The position numbers were made by a program, and so were the translations under genes. From Hybos culiciformis (taxonomy: Eukaryota > Arthropoda > Insecta > Diptera > Hybotidae), in the NCBI GenBank assembly GCA_964007475.1, contig OZ023274.1, positions 37,875,860 to 37,939,859 on the forward strand: a stretch of 64,000 bases of DNA, given 5' to 3'. The notes beneath the pieces were generated by a model that did not search any database, was not told where the DNA came from, and worked only from the letters and a program-made list of their open reading frames with translations. Below, piece by piece: positions 1 to 12,230 of this stretch (the stretch's first letter is position 1; every line of letters starts with the position of its first letter).

Positions 1-1288
1 GCTATTCTGTTTTGAAGTAGTAATTATGCCAAATTTATTCAACATAAATCACTTATAAAGTGTTTTTATGTGATTGCAATTTATTTATACTATATTTTTT
101 TTCCATATATGGTTTATTTTATTTACTGTTTTAATGCATAATTCAAATATAAATAGAAAAAAAAATCTTATCGTTAGTAATTATTATTAAATTTATGTGA
201 TACGCATGTGTTATAAGTAAAAAATAATAACGATCGCTTTTATATCAATTGATATCTCATTAAAGTTCATAACTTATTTTTTTAAGTAGAAGGTTGAAAA
301 ACACATTTTGGCGCTAAGCTAAAATCAATCAGAAAGTATTACATAGTATGTAATAGTTTCCCTGCTGACATTATAACTTTCAACATTCAAAATCGTTTTG
401 AATTTATTATTATTATGCCATTTTGTAAGAATTTAACTTTGAGCACATTTTGCTGAATGATTAGGAATATGTGATGTGTGATATGGCACAATTTTTTTTT
501 TAACACTTGTTCACGATATTTGACTTCAAATTCAAGTCGTATCCGTAGAAAACTTAAGTTTTATTTCTTTTTGGAGAAATTGAAATATATAACAGAGCTA
601 CACATAATGAGCCAGTCGATAGATGTGCCTTGTACATGTGCATAATTAATTAAATATCAAATTTTATTCAATTTTGCATAAATATATATACCGTATATAT
701 ATATTTTTTATTTACATATTATTTATGTAAAATATGTAGAATGTACTTATGTATGCATATATTATGTGCATTCTAGATAATATATTTATTATTATAACAA
801 ATTTTAAAAAAGACTCATCTTCAAATTTTTTAAATGAGCTCTTTCTTAATTACTTGTGAATAAGATATGAGTTATGATATTTTTTTGTTCATTACTACCT
901 ATGCTTCTGATAATGATAATAATAATAATAATAATTGCAATTGTATAAACGAGAGTGTGCATATGAAAGCGATATTATTTTTCATGATAGATACAAGCAA
1001 TATTCTTATTGACAAATATCCAGAAGGATATTTGCACTTAGATTCGTTTGTTTTTTTTTATATAGGTACATTATACGTATTATAATTGTTCTTGTTTAGG
1101 TCATTTAACATTTATGATATGTAAAAATCTAAATGTATATATTATAACGTAATCCTCCGCATATAGCAAATAGCAAACCAAGAAACTAAGAATGTAATAT
1201 CAACTTAATTGAAATATTTTCTAGTCATTTTCTTGTTTTTTTTATGCTAGCCCAAATATAATATGATATAGTGTTCTAAAGTAACTTA
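1..1288. other. AT-rich non-coding stretch
   Basis: No gene is recognisable here. It holds homopolymer runs, AT-rich short repeats (for example around 680-710) and an (ATA)n microsatellite near 915-936. An open frame at 867-1085 runs through that microsatellite (a run of Asn residues) and looks like chance. Confidence 0.6.
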
Positions 1289-1591
1289 AAAATTGTGTTC
1301 AGTTGCTTCATATGTAGGTTCTTTTGATGCCGGCTCTTCCGACCCAACATCTCCTACTGTAGGTGATTATGGTCCATAAGGAGATGACCCTTCGGGTGGA
1401 GTTTGTTCGGGAGTTTGATCTTCTGGGGCAGGTTGCTCAGGCATTGGTCCTTCTTCAGCAGCTGATCCTTCTGGAGTTTGTCCATCAAGAGTTGGTTCTT
1501 GTGGTGCTCCAGCTGTTGGTCCTTCAGGAGTCGGGCTTTCTTGAGGTCTTTCTGATTCTGATGGTTCTTCTCCTATTCGAACTTCATCAAA
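1289..1591 (-). pseudogene. Pro/Glu/Ser-rich coding-like block with an internal stop
   Basis: The function is not recognised. Read on the minus strand this GC-rich island gives 74 open codons (1591 down to 1370) dominated by Pro, Glu, Ser, Thr, Gln and Gly, with irregular repeats such as TPEGP, TPEQ and APQEP. A TAA follows at 1369-1367. The same frame then continues for 26 codons in the same style (SPTVGDVGSEEPASKEP) to a TAA at 1288-1286. Upstream, the sequence TTTAG ends at 1595 and could be a splice acceptor, but the next in-frame codon is TAA (1594-1592), so a true exon would have to start a few bases further in, for example after GAAG. The plus-strand frame over the same DNA is Leu/Val-rich and looks like a shadow. 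It could be an exon of a secreted or disordered low-complexity protein, an exon with stop readthrough, or a decayed exon. No conserved domain is visible. Confidence 0.4.
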
Positions 1592-1594
1592 TTA

Positions 1595-3880
1595 CTAAAT
1601 TTATATAAGAATCATCTTTTGTGATAAATCAAAACTTATATTTGAATGAACATTAAGATTATAGGTTAAATTAAAGAACCTATTCTTCTTTTTAAATTCT
1701 TGCAATATATTCAAAAATTTATTGATATACCTATTATCTTTAAATTTCGAAAAACGAATCAATTGAAAACAACTGTTCAATTTTGGGTTTAAAGTTCGAA
1801 AAGTTTTCTAAAAAGAAACAGTTTCTAGAATCTAGAAGATATAGATAAACATGCTTTAATTTTGTCCCAAATAAGAATTACATTTTTATGCAATCCAAAT
1901 TTTTAAGTGTGTTTTTGCAGGAAAATATGCAAAAAAAAAATTTGAAATTTAAGAATGTGTAAAAAGCCTAAGAACACTTTTCAATGCTGTGCTACAATGT
2001 CATCAAAATGGAATGGTGATTTTGGTATATGTATGTGAAAGCAATTTATATAAATAATTTCTTTCTTTCTATTTTTGTTTTGAATAAATGGGAGAAAAAT
2101 ATTCATAATTTTTCCTACAATTTTTCTTTTTTTTTTTACATTTTTTTGTTTTTGAAGTATTACCCCAGCCTTGATTAATTCATGCTCAAGTACTTGCTAT
2201 TTTTGAAGAGGTTTCATTTTTTTATTGCTTTTGATTCTTATTCAGTCTTTCACGTTCGTGTTCTAACAAATTAATGTCGCCATTAAATTTTTTATTTTTT
2301 TTTGTATGAAATCTGAACATTGAACATAAAACAGAAAGCTTCTTGACTGTACACTTAGCTTAGAAGATTTATATTGATTTTACTGCGTAATCATCTAGTC
2401 TGCACTTAAAAACTAAGATTTATAATATTTTAATTAAAACCTCGTAAAATAAATTAACAAAAATATTTGTATTAAATTCATTGCGTTAAATTTTCGAAAT
2501 TTTTCCATCATAAATAAAATCATACATCGTTTTTTTTTGGCTCAGGTTAGATTTCGATGTTAGATATTCCTGAACGATTTTTCGAAACATGATTTGTACT
2601 TAGGTTCTACAATCGAATGCTATATATTAATTCAATTCCCCATAAAAATAAACTTATGTCATTAGTACCACCCATCAAAACTTTATATTCAATTCAAGTA
2701 ATTAGAATAGATTTAATGTTGACAATCGCTTTTTCGATATACCTACAGTTTGTTGTCATATCATATTATACAAAATAAGTTATATTATACCTAAAACTTA
2801 CAAATTACTATTAGAATATAAATTCCAAACCAACATATTAGTAAAAAAAAATTGATCACTGAAAAAAAATTTAGTATAGAGAATGAGGAAACAAGCCAAA
2901 ATAAAAATTAATTTTAATTCATACAATACTGTTTACTTTATTTTGAAAATTGTTTTTGACATCGAGTAAATATAATATTCAGAACAACAAAAAAAAAAAA
3001 AGTGATTCCTTAAAACTGAAAAGAAATCAAAAGTATATGTAATATGAATGGAATGTATAGAAAGTTGAATAGCTTTATAGTGAGATCATGATATGGGATA
3101 TGAAAAGCTTTTATATTTCCAAGCTATTATATTCGTGATTTTGAAAAGGTTACTTAATAGCTTATTTTTCTTAGTTTTATTCTAAAGGATGTTAAGTTTT
3201 TTTCCTTAACAAAAAAATAAAATTATGAAAAAAAAAAGTTCTTTAATAGCTTCATTTTAAATTATCATGATGTATGTAATATTTAAAAATGATTATTATG
3301 AAAAAAAAAAAAAAGAAAGAAAATCATTATTCATATAATAATATGCTGCAAAGATTTGCATATAAAGTTAAATGAATCTTTTCAAGGTTTTTCTTTTGTT
3401 TTTCTTGCTTTTTTTTTTACATAAATTTATATTTAATATTTCGAAAAAGAAAACTCTTATCATTTTCTTCTCTTTTTTTTTTTGTTGTAAATAACAGTGG
3501 TAGCTTTATTCAATGAAAACTTAATTTTTGATATTGGAAAAATGCATACTAAAAATATTTGTATATTAATAAGATTCCTTATTCTTAACTTACAGCTGCT
3601 TGACAAAAGTTAGTTTTTAAGAAAATTTAAAAATTCTTTTTAATTTTCTATTTTCGAAATAAAACTTATTAAAAAAAATATAAGAATTATTCCACAACAA
3701 ATTATTTAATATTACCTGTTTTTTACCATGAATAAGTTTCATAAATTTATATAAAAGATATACTACTACTGGGGTCAAATAAAGGATTATTTATTCCTCA
3801 AAATCAATATATTAACATTTTTTAATTCTCTTCATTGGCCAAATTTCAGGCCGTTTTCCAACAAAATGAAAGAAACTCAC
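1595..3880. other. AT-rich non-coding stretch
   Basis: Nothing beyond AT-rich background is seen: frequent A/T homopolymers (for example 2988-3001 and 3301-3314) and no credible exon, element end or RNA gene. Confidence 0.6.
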
Positions 3881-3888
3881 TGACGGCT

Positions 3889-4370
3889 CAGTGGCATAAC
3901 TACAATAATTGCGAAAATAAATTTGCGCCCACCCACCCCACAATTTAAAAAAAGGAACCAATAATTTTTGTTTTATTTTTAAAAATTAATATTTAATTTT
4001 TTATAAAAAAATAACTCTTCAGTTTTCGCCTATTATTCTAATTATCATATAACTGGCGACTCGTCATGAACATTAAACTACTTTTTAAGTCGGGCATGAA
4101 CATTAAACTACTTTTTAAGTCGGAAACGATTCACCATCTTTATAGGGTGTCAAGTTTCAGCTGTTATCGACCAGATAGCAGATATTGATATCCTGCATGC
4201 TTAAATTAATTTTCGAAGTAATATTCTTAGTGTGATTTTTAGTTAAAATAAATAAAAACTTTTTTTGTGAAAAAATCATGAATTTTGTTAGTAATATGCC
4301 GACAAACGTGCCCCTTAACTTCGTGCGCCCCAACATTTGCTGCGTTCGCCTACCGGTAGTTACGCCACTG
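3889..4370. mobile_element. hAT-type non-autonomous element (482 bp)
   Basis: The ends form an inverted repeat: CAGTGGCATAACTAC at 3889-3903 and GTAGTTACGCCACTG at 4356-4370, with one mismatch. CAGTGGCRTAACTAC-like ends are typical of hAT superfamily elements. The flanks TGACGGCT (3881-3888) and GGACGGCT (4371-4378) match at 7 of 8 bases, as expected for an 8-bp hAT target duplication. No transposase is present, so the copy would need enzyme in trans. Inside lies a 30-bp perfect tandem duplication (see separate entry). C-rich runs near both ends contrast with the AT-rich host. Confidence 0.8.
4065..4123. repeat. Two-copy 30-bp tandem repeat inside the hAT element
   Basis: The unit beginning CATGAACATTAAACTAC occurs at 4065 and again at 4095, ending in AAGTCGG each time. 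The copies are identical over about 29 bases, which suggests a recent internal duplication. Confidence 0.85.
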
Positions 4371-4378
4371 GGACGGCT

Positions 4379-7300
4379 TATATTTTACGTCTCTCCGTCC
4401 GTTTGTTCGGATAATTATTAAGCTAAAAATAAGTATTAAGAAGATTTCAACTGATTGAATGCCATCGTATAAACTTAGTATGTAGGTATATAACTATAAT
4501 CGATTGTAAGAATTTGAAAAAAAAAAATTTAACCCGAAAGTATTTTAAATCGATGAAACTACAACATAAACTATACATATTTGTTTATTTGAAAAAAATA
4601 GCTACAATATTTATTTATGATCTTATAATTTGAATTGAAGCGGGCTTAGGACCCCATTCTGCTACTAATTATGCTAATTATTATTTAATTTGATTTTATT
4701 GATAATCATAACTATATTTAATTTAATAGTCTTCTCTAGCCCGGTCGGCTACCAGCAACAGCATATTCTTTTTATTCTAATATTGGTATACCAACTGTTT
4801 TACCAACATTTTTTATTTTTTACTAGTCACGAATAATATTTATAATAAATAAAATATATTTATCTAAGTATTATTGGCATTTCAGAAGATGATAAAAGGA
4901 CGATCAACACTGAACTGGTGCACTTTTGTATATTGTCTATACAAATTGTCCACAAATTATCCTCTTCTACTACACCAATTATTATATACATTTTTTTATT
5001 GGCGATCATTATATATATATATATATATATACGATACTTAATATTTTTTTTAATACTCTTCACAGCTTTTAAATATATAAGTAGCCAGACTCTTGTATTT
5101 AACGTTAATTTCGTAAAATGAAATTTTATGACAGACAATATTTATTTTGAACTATTTGCTTAAATTGTTAATCAATTATACTGATGAACTTTCATCACGT
5201 TTATTTATTTAGTATCTCTGATGATAATTGATAGTATATTTAAACAAAAAAAAAAAAATATTTTTTTTTTCAAAATAAAAAGGTATTTTATTTACCTTTT
5301 CGTCCTATCAGAATGTTTACTTTATATAAAAAATATAAAAATCAAAAAAAAAAAAAAAACAGAAATACCTATAACAGAATATTAAATTAAGAATATCGGA
5401 ATTACGCAAATATTGAGATTTAATTTGAATTAAATTTTTCTATTTTCTATTTTATTAATTTTTCAATTTTATCTATTTTATATACATAGTGTTGCACTAC
5501 AAATCTATACTAAATTTATATGATAATAAAAGAAAAGTTCGATAATATGTGCAACTAAAATAGGTATAGGATAATGTTGCATTTGGTTCGGAATTTATTT
5601 AAATGTCAAAAATTATATGTTAGTAATTAATAATAATAATATCTATTTATAAAAATTAATAAAATTAGAAAAATTGAATGATAAGAATAGTGGTGCTTTT
5701 CGAGCGTATTTACATAGAACACGATTGGGAGGAAATTTAAAATTGAAATGTCTATTAAAAACTTTGTGAAAAATTTGGTTTGTTAATAATTTTAATTGAA
5801 ACTCTTGTAATGTTCTACAGTTTAATTACAAGGGTTTTAATTAAAATGATTAAGAAGTTCCACCAAAGAGTTATTTCTTTTCGAGAAAATTGATGAAAAT
5901 AGATACGAATTTTTTAACTATTTATTCTTAGTTTTTAACTTGGACTCATACCTTAATTATTATGTTTTCCACAGAATTGTATGCTATTAAAATATATAAA
6001 AATAATGCAATTACTATAAAACAGAAGAACAAACAGGGGACGTTGTTACTGATATATTTTGTTATGCTTATTTTGTAAATACGCATGTATCATGTTTATT
6101 GAACACGAATATAAGGACTTTTATATTTTTGAATGATTTTCTTTTTTTATTTTAAGTATGTGAAGTTTAAGGAACACATGACATTTTCATCACTTGAGGG
6201 AAAAAACAAATTTAGGAATGATACGAAAAAAGGAAAAAAATGTATGTATATATGTACGACGTATATTATATTGCATATCTTTACTTTGTTTCAAGGAAAA
6301 TCGAAAAAAAAAGCCAAAAAGAAAATTGTAAAATGGTGTTAGATACATACGTATGTATATATGATTTTTTATGTACTCATTCCAATAAAGTTGATGGGAA
6401 ATCGTTTGTTTTTTTCTTTCTATTTTCGTTGAACACCATTTTTGATTTTTTCTGGTATTATTATGAATTAATTCCATCTCGTGAAACATCATTATTTGGC
6501 TAACAATTGAAAATGAATATTAACGAAATTTTAGTAGTGACAGAAATTATTAAAGATTTTTTAACAAATTTTATGAAATTAGTTTGTGTATATTCAGGAC
6601 TTTGCCAGATCCATTTCAGTAACATTATATTTATGTAGCATTAAATGTTTGAAAGATATATTTTGTTTTAAGTTTTGAAGAATATAAATCCTAGAACGAA
6701 ATACATGTATTAAGATGAATTAAAAAAGATTATTATTTATTAATTTAAGTTTATCTACTTCCTCGAAAAAATCAAAAGATTATTTTGTTATTTTATTTTG
6801 TAATAACTTAAATTTGGGCCCTCGATTCTTGATAATAAATGTATACGATTTCCATAATGAACAATCGAAAACTAAATCTTCTAATTACTTAAAACCTTAA
6901 TGTTTGTAAAAGATAAAAGTCAGTCGAATTTTGCTAAATTATTCAAAAGTTGTAATATAAGACCAAATGATTTATTGAACAAAAATTTAATTATAAAACT
7001 TTTTCTTATACAGTAATGATATAGTATCTTGGTTGGTATAGTATCTCCTTGCGACATTTCAAAAAGACTGTTCACATTAATTATTTTTATTTTATTATAT
7101 TAATTTTTTTAAATTTTTTTTTCATCAGCCTTTTAAATTATTACTCCAAGTTCCGAATAAATTTCTAGCAACATGAAAAGAGGTTCACAAAATCGATAAG
7201 TAAGGAAAAAACAATATAAATCTGTACAGGATGTATCGTAATCATTTTAAGCTATAAGATATTTTATTCGGCATATATTTTAATGCACAAAAAAAAAATT

Positions 7301-8644
7301 ATAATTCTCTCTATTTTTGAGTGTTAAATTAAATTTCTTTTAAAATTATACTATGCCTAAATATTTTCTTTTATCTACTTATTATAATTTAAGTCTATTC
7401 AACTTTAAGTTAAAAAAAAAACTAAAATAATAATATTAAAAAAAAAAAAAAAACCAATAAGAACATTAGTTGAGGTTAAAAAACATTATAAAGCCAATTT
7501 TTAACAGATTTAAAATTATATGAATAGAAAATACTTTCACCTTCAGGGGTAACAAAAAAGCAGCAGAACAAAAAAAAAAAGAAGAAAATTCAAAAACTTT
7601 TTTACTTTGTTCAAATTTTTAATAATCGAAATTCCCGCGTAAAGTTTTTATAAAATATATAACATTTTTTTTTTTTCATTTTTATTTATATTGTAAATAT
7701 AATAAAGGATAAAGTTTTCTTATTTTTTCATTATGTTTCACAAACAAAATATTAATATTTTTATATTACTTTTTAAAACAGAAAATTTAGTGGAAAATTG
7801 TTTCTTATGGTTTTATTTTTATATGATTTTGTAAAAGTTAAAAACATAATTTTTTTGTTTTTATTTTTATTTTATTTTTTTGTTTTGAAATTGAAAAGTA
7901 TTTCGTATAGTAGGTATAATATCCGTGTGGACTACTATGTACATATATATAATATAACACAAATTAAAGTTTTCCCTGAAACATAATAATTTTCAATTCT
8001 GTGTAAGATGAAAATTTTCTTAAAAGCTTTGAAAAATATATTTGTATGTATGTAAATACAAATTTATTTTCGATTCTAAATGAAGTTAGTTTTGTACAAT
8101 ATCTCTAAAATAAAAGTTGAAAAAAAAATATTTTTTTTTTATCAAAAAACTTACTGTGCAGTAAAATAATTATTCAGTCTGTGATGATATTTTATTGGAG
8201 ACAGATAAAGGTTAGGATTTCGATATTTTTTATTCATACTCAGAGTTTTTGTTAGGTACATATTTTAAGAAGAAAGTCGCAACTCTCATCATATGAAAAT
8301 GCCGAACTGAATAAGAAGTTAAACATTATTTTCAATTTAAATCGATGAATTTATTATTCGATTTCATGTAGGTATGGTGTATTTTTTTTTTTTTCGTTCA
8401 TACCGAATTTTTGTAAAAATTACTACATAATCTGTTTTTCCTTTATTTTTCTTATTGTTTCTCAATATAATAATATTTTATTCTGTTCAGGAAATGTTAA
8501 TGTCGTTATATGTCAAAAATATAAAAATAAAATTTTTCGTTACTTTTTTTTTAACCATCAATTAAAATAGGTTTTTTTTTTTAAGAAAATTGCAGGATAT
8601 TTGATTCAAAGATTTTCTATAAAATGAAAATTTTCAACATTACA
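4379..8644. other. AT-rich non-coding stretch
   Basis: No supported gene. A short GC-richer patch at 4638-4765 contains GCGGGCTTAGGACC and, 100 bases on, TAGCCCGGTCGGCTACC. These look like loosely related inverted ends and may be an eroded small transposon, but no clear TIR or target duplication is seen. The overlapping open frames at 6133-6503 on both strands consist of Lys/Phe/Ile/Tyr-rich translations of AT-rich DNA. Confidence 0.5.
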
Positions 8645-8652
8645 ATCGTAAC

Positions 8653-9427
8653 TAGTGTATCCAAATTACTCGAGTTTTTGTAATACTCGGTTATTCGAAT
8701 ATTGTACCAAAAATTGAGCGAGTACTTGGTTACTCGGTTACTATACTCGAAACTAAATAAAGCTAAAAAATAGGAAAATAAAATTTTAATTTATAGGTTT
8801 AATCTATAATTATAGTTAAATTGTATATCACAATAACTCGATGATAAAAATAAAATAATAAATAATACATATTTAATTCATATATGTACTAATAGAACAA
8901 TACTGCAACTGCAATACTACTAAAACTGTTAATTTAATTTAATACCGAGTTACACCGAACGGATTATTTATTTAGGAAATAATATTTAAGGAAAATTAGT
9001 GCATTTGATGATTCTGGGCTCGTTCGATTTCGGATTTTATTTTTCATTGTACCAGCTACAGAAAAGACTCGCTTAGATACAGTAGAGGTCGGTTTATAGT
9101 TAATAGTGCGTTGTACAACCTTTGTAGTTGTACGGAATTTATGCCTTTATTGTTATAGAAGCTGAATTCTTTATCCAAGCTCAAATATCCAGTGTTTTCG
9201 TGTTTTTGTTGTCGTACAGGACGTAAAATATGTTTGCACGGAAATCCGTGTACCAAAAATTCCAATGTTTATTAGGAAATGTTAGAATATTTGTTTATTT
9301 TGCTTAAAAGATAACTAAAAACTAACTACTCGATTACTCGATGAAATTAACCGGTTAACCGAGTAATGGGAAAATCCTGAAAATCGACGAGTACTCGGTT
9401 ACTCGATTATCGGGGTTGGACACACTA
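8653..9427 (-). mobile_element. hAT element with perfect 8-bp TSD (775 bp)
   Basis: The ends TAGTGTATCC (8653-8662) and GGACACACTA (9418-9427) are inverted copies with one mismatch. Both sides are flanked by ATCGTAAC (8645-8652 and 9428-9435), a perfect 8-bp target duplication, the hAT hallmark. Both termini also carry repeated ACTCG/TACTCGG motifs that look like subterminal transposase-binding sites. A minus-strand remnant of the transposase C-terminus lies inside. The intact duplication and readable coding tail suggest a fairly young, internally deleted copy. Confidence 0.88.
8991..9265 (-). pseudogene. hAT transposase C-terminus, frameshifted remnant
   Basis: This is the C-terminal (dimerisation) part of a hAT-family transposase, which normally completes the RNase H-like fold of the nuclear enzyme. 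Reading from 9265 downward, the first frame gives VQLQRLYNALLTIN. At about 9096-9091 the frame must change by one base, after which the other frame gives KPTSTVSKRVFSVAGTMKN and then IRNRTSPESSNALIF. The block PTSxVSxRVFSxAG followed by KxxIRNRxSPE and NALIF is the conserved hAT C-terminal signature. The N-terminal BED finger and the catalytic core are missing. The single frameshift plus 5' truncation make it non-functional. The open frame that stops at 9056 is just the out-of-frame continuation. Confidence 0.85.
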
Positions 9428-9435
9428 ATCGTAAC

Positions 9436-11338
9436 ATCTAACATCCATTAGTTAGTATATGTTGTTATTTCGAAGGAAAGAGCTTAATAATATTTATGGT
9501 TGAGAATTTAGCAAAGATATTAAAAAAAAAGTTCTCAAAAAGATTGAAATCCTATACTACTCCATATTCTTATTATTTTTAAAATTATTTTTAATGTTAA
9601 TGTTATGTGAAGAAAAACCTCTACATATATTTTCAAGTTTTTTTTTCCGGTTCTTTTTTTTTATTTTTAACTTATATGAAAATTAAAAAAAAAAAATTAA
9701 AAGTAAAATGCAACAAAAAAAAAAAAAAAAGAAGAAAAAGAAAAAACAAATCCTTAAGACAAAGCAATTCTAAAAGGACTTAGTATATGGCAGTAGTTAG
9801 TTACTGAAGAAATGAAAGGATAAAAACTCTTATAAGAAGTTGTTTTTACTGTAACCAAAAGAAAAAAAAAATAGTATAAAGAAGGAAAAGAAGTATGAAT
9901 GAATTTTTTTTTATTATTATTATTATTTTTGTATATAATTCAAAAATATAAAAAAGTCACGTAGTCCCATCATGTGCACTCAATCAAATGTTTAAAAAAC
10001 ATTTTTTTTTTCAAACTCTACCATTTTGGAGTAACAAAAGCTATATGCATATCCTTGTGGGATTTTTCAATTTTTTTTTTTTGCTTTCCTCAAAATGAAA
10101 GTATCATCATCATTCATTTTTGATACCTTTAATTTTATTGAACTAAAAGTTTCGGCGAACTATAGTTAGTAAAAAAAAAAAAAAAACTGATAGGCAGATA
10201 TTTTACTATATACATGCCTATGTAAACAAAAACATAAGGCATTGCACACACTAAACATTGGAAGTTTATCGGGCAAAAATAATCAAAAAAAAAAAAAAGA
10301 AGATAAAAATCAATTAAAAAGTCAAATAATTTTGAGAGTTTCTTTTATTCGATGTTGTTTAAGCAATGTTAGGTTATTTTCTGTAATCAGAAAAAATTGT
10401 ATGGTCATTGGTATAGTCTTTGTCGAAATAAAATTGTTTATCCAAAATATCTTTAAAAAATATAGATTTTTCCATCACAAATAATAATGTCATACTTATC
10501 ATCAAAAACAGACGGATTTATGATTATTATATTCTTGTTTGAGTATTCACAGTAAAAGCTCTTGCACTCTATGAAATTTCTCAGTCAGGTAGAGCTAAAG
10601 TTCTCTAGAATTAAGGTTGAAAATTCAATTTTGTTTTTGCTTGAAATCCTTCACAGAAAAACTATATGGAACATTTATGGTTTAAACTTATTCGGTTAAC
10701 TTTTTTATTTGAGAACCATAAATGAAACATAAAGTAACAAAAATATAAAGCCTGAAAAAGTTTTGGTCAGCTGTTTTCTTATTTGAATTTTAAGAAAAAT
10801 ACAAGATTTAAATTCATTCCTCAATTGAGGATAATTTGATATTTCCTGAAATTTTCTTTATTTAGGAAGTCATATTAACGATAAAAATCCTATTGCTAAT
10901 TTTTCGTTGTATAGACCAAGTCTTATGAATTTTTATTTTTATTCTTTTTAAATTCATATATATATAGAAAAAAAAAGAAACTAAAGTACCTTTTGTTGTT
11001 TTTCCTCTTAAGCGCGTATATGCATAAGATTTTTTTTTTTTGGTAGTTTCGGCTTTATAGAATTTTTTTTATTTTTTTAAATATTATAATACTTTCGAAA
11101 AAAAAAAAAATAAAGGATAAAAAAATTCTGTATAGAGGAAAAAAAAAAATCAAGAATAAATTGTTTTCAAAAGGACAATAAAAAACTTGTAATACAATGA
11201 AACCATCAGAAATAGAAATATTGTGAGCTATCTAGACTGATTCGTCTAAGCCAAATACTAATTTTCAAATTTGATTCAAGTTTAAGTTCAACTTCTTGAA
11301 ATTCTATTTTTATTTTTTATTGAAATGAATATATTTCA
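9436..11338. other. AT-rich non-coding stretch
   Basis: No gene is recognised. It contains poly(A)/poly(T) runs and an (ATT)n run near 9912-9929. The 80-codon open frame at 10242-10484 has only AT-driven codons and no motif. Confidence 0.55.
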
Positions 11339-11339
11339 G

Positions 11340-11423
11340 TTGGCATTCACAGTGTAGTGATATTGACATTATCTGGCGCGACCTATTTATCTTGCGCTTA
11401 AAATTGATTCAATTAAAGTTATA
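11340..11423 (+). other. Possible exon after a TTTCAG acceptor
   Basis: Function unknown. A pyrimidine-containing tract ends in ATATTTCAG at 11339 and is followed by a short GC-richer island (TGGCGCGACC). Two of the three frames stay open: one gives WHSQCSDIDIIWRDLFILRL up to a TAA just beyond this interval, the other gives GIHSVVILTLSGATYLSCA and then TAA. No donor site, domain or homologue is recognised, so this is only a weak terminal-exon candidate. It could equally be a relic of a transposon. Confidence 0.15.
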
Positions 11424-11430
11424 AGAAATA

Positions 11431-12109
11431 ATGATATGATTAATCATGATTAAAACTTATCAAAATAAAACTTAAAATTTACTTATACATAATTACAAGA
11501 TAATTTACTGCATTCAACTGTTCAACGTTAATTAAAGGATCAATTATATTTTTAATTACTTGTTATTGGTTTTTAATATCAGTAATTATTATTTTACCGT
11601 ATTTAATTTCCTTCCGACACATATATAATATCCCTGTTTGTAATATTTAATTTATAAGAATTTATTAATTTGATTGATTAAAATATTTATAAAAATTATT
11701 GTAATTTATACCAAATTGTAATTAAATAAAACAGTTGTGAAGAAACGTATTTTATAAAAATGTTTTGTTGTTTTTCAATAAGTTTGGATAACAAGATTTC
11801 ATATCTATAATATTCCAACCAAAATTTATTTATAAAAAGTATAAGTTTTTATTACAAAGCTTGACAGACGAAATTTATAAATTCTTTAGGTGAATTTTTT
11901 TATTCATTTTAACTTAAAACATAAAAAAAAAAAAATTTTTTTTGTGAGTAATAGCGCGTATATATTATATTTTTTAAGAAAAGAAATATAACAAAATTGC
12001 AGGATTTTTGAAGGATTTCATTTTATACATAAAAAATAATTTAAATTTTTTTTATGCTATGTGCATCATTATTATTATTATTATTATTTTTTATTTTTGT
12101 TTTTTTACA
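11431..12109. other. AT-rich non-coding stretch
   Basis: Only AT-rich background and homopolymer runs are seen here. Confidence 0.6.
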
Positions 12110-12220
12110 ACTTTTTAAATGCAATATCGCGTAAAAGGTTTTTGCAATGGGGAATTGCTGCTTCTGCTCGTACTAAAGCACCTATACAGAATATTTCATT
12201 CCACTTGAGACACCCTTTTA
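12110..12220 (-). other. GC-enriched island with protein-like reading, unknown
   Basis: A patch of normal base composition inside very AT-rich DNA. On the minus strand one frame reads CLKWNEIFCIGALVRAEAAI and continues HCKNLLRDIAFKKL before a TAA. The sequence CTGTATAG just ahead of GTGC could act as an acceptor. The plus strand is also open (RKRFLQWGIAASARTKAPIQ), so the coding strand cannot be decided by eye. It could be a terminal exon, a decayed gene fragment or a conserved non-coding element. No family is recognised. Confidence 0.2.
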
Positions 12221-12230
12221 TATGTATACA

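Noticed and set aside
1363..1608. Plus-strand 81-codon frame, Leu/Val-rich
   Set aside because: Shadow of the minus-strand Pro/Glu/Ser-rich reading; Leu/Val runs come from complementary CAA/CCT/GAA codons.
6133..6503. Overlapping 69-, 87- and 100-codon frames on both strands
   Set aside because: Lys/Phe/Tyr/Ile-rich translations of A/T runs; overlapping frames in several phases are typical of chance in this composition.
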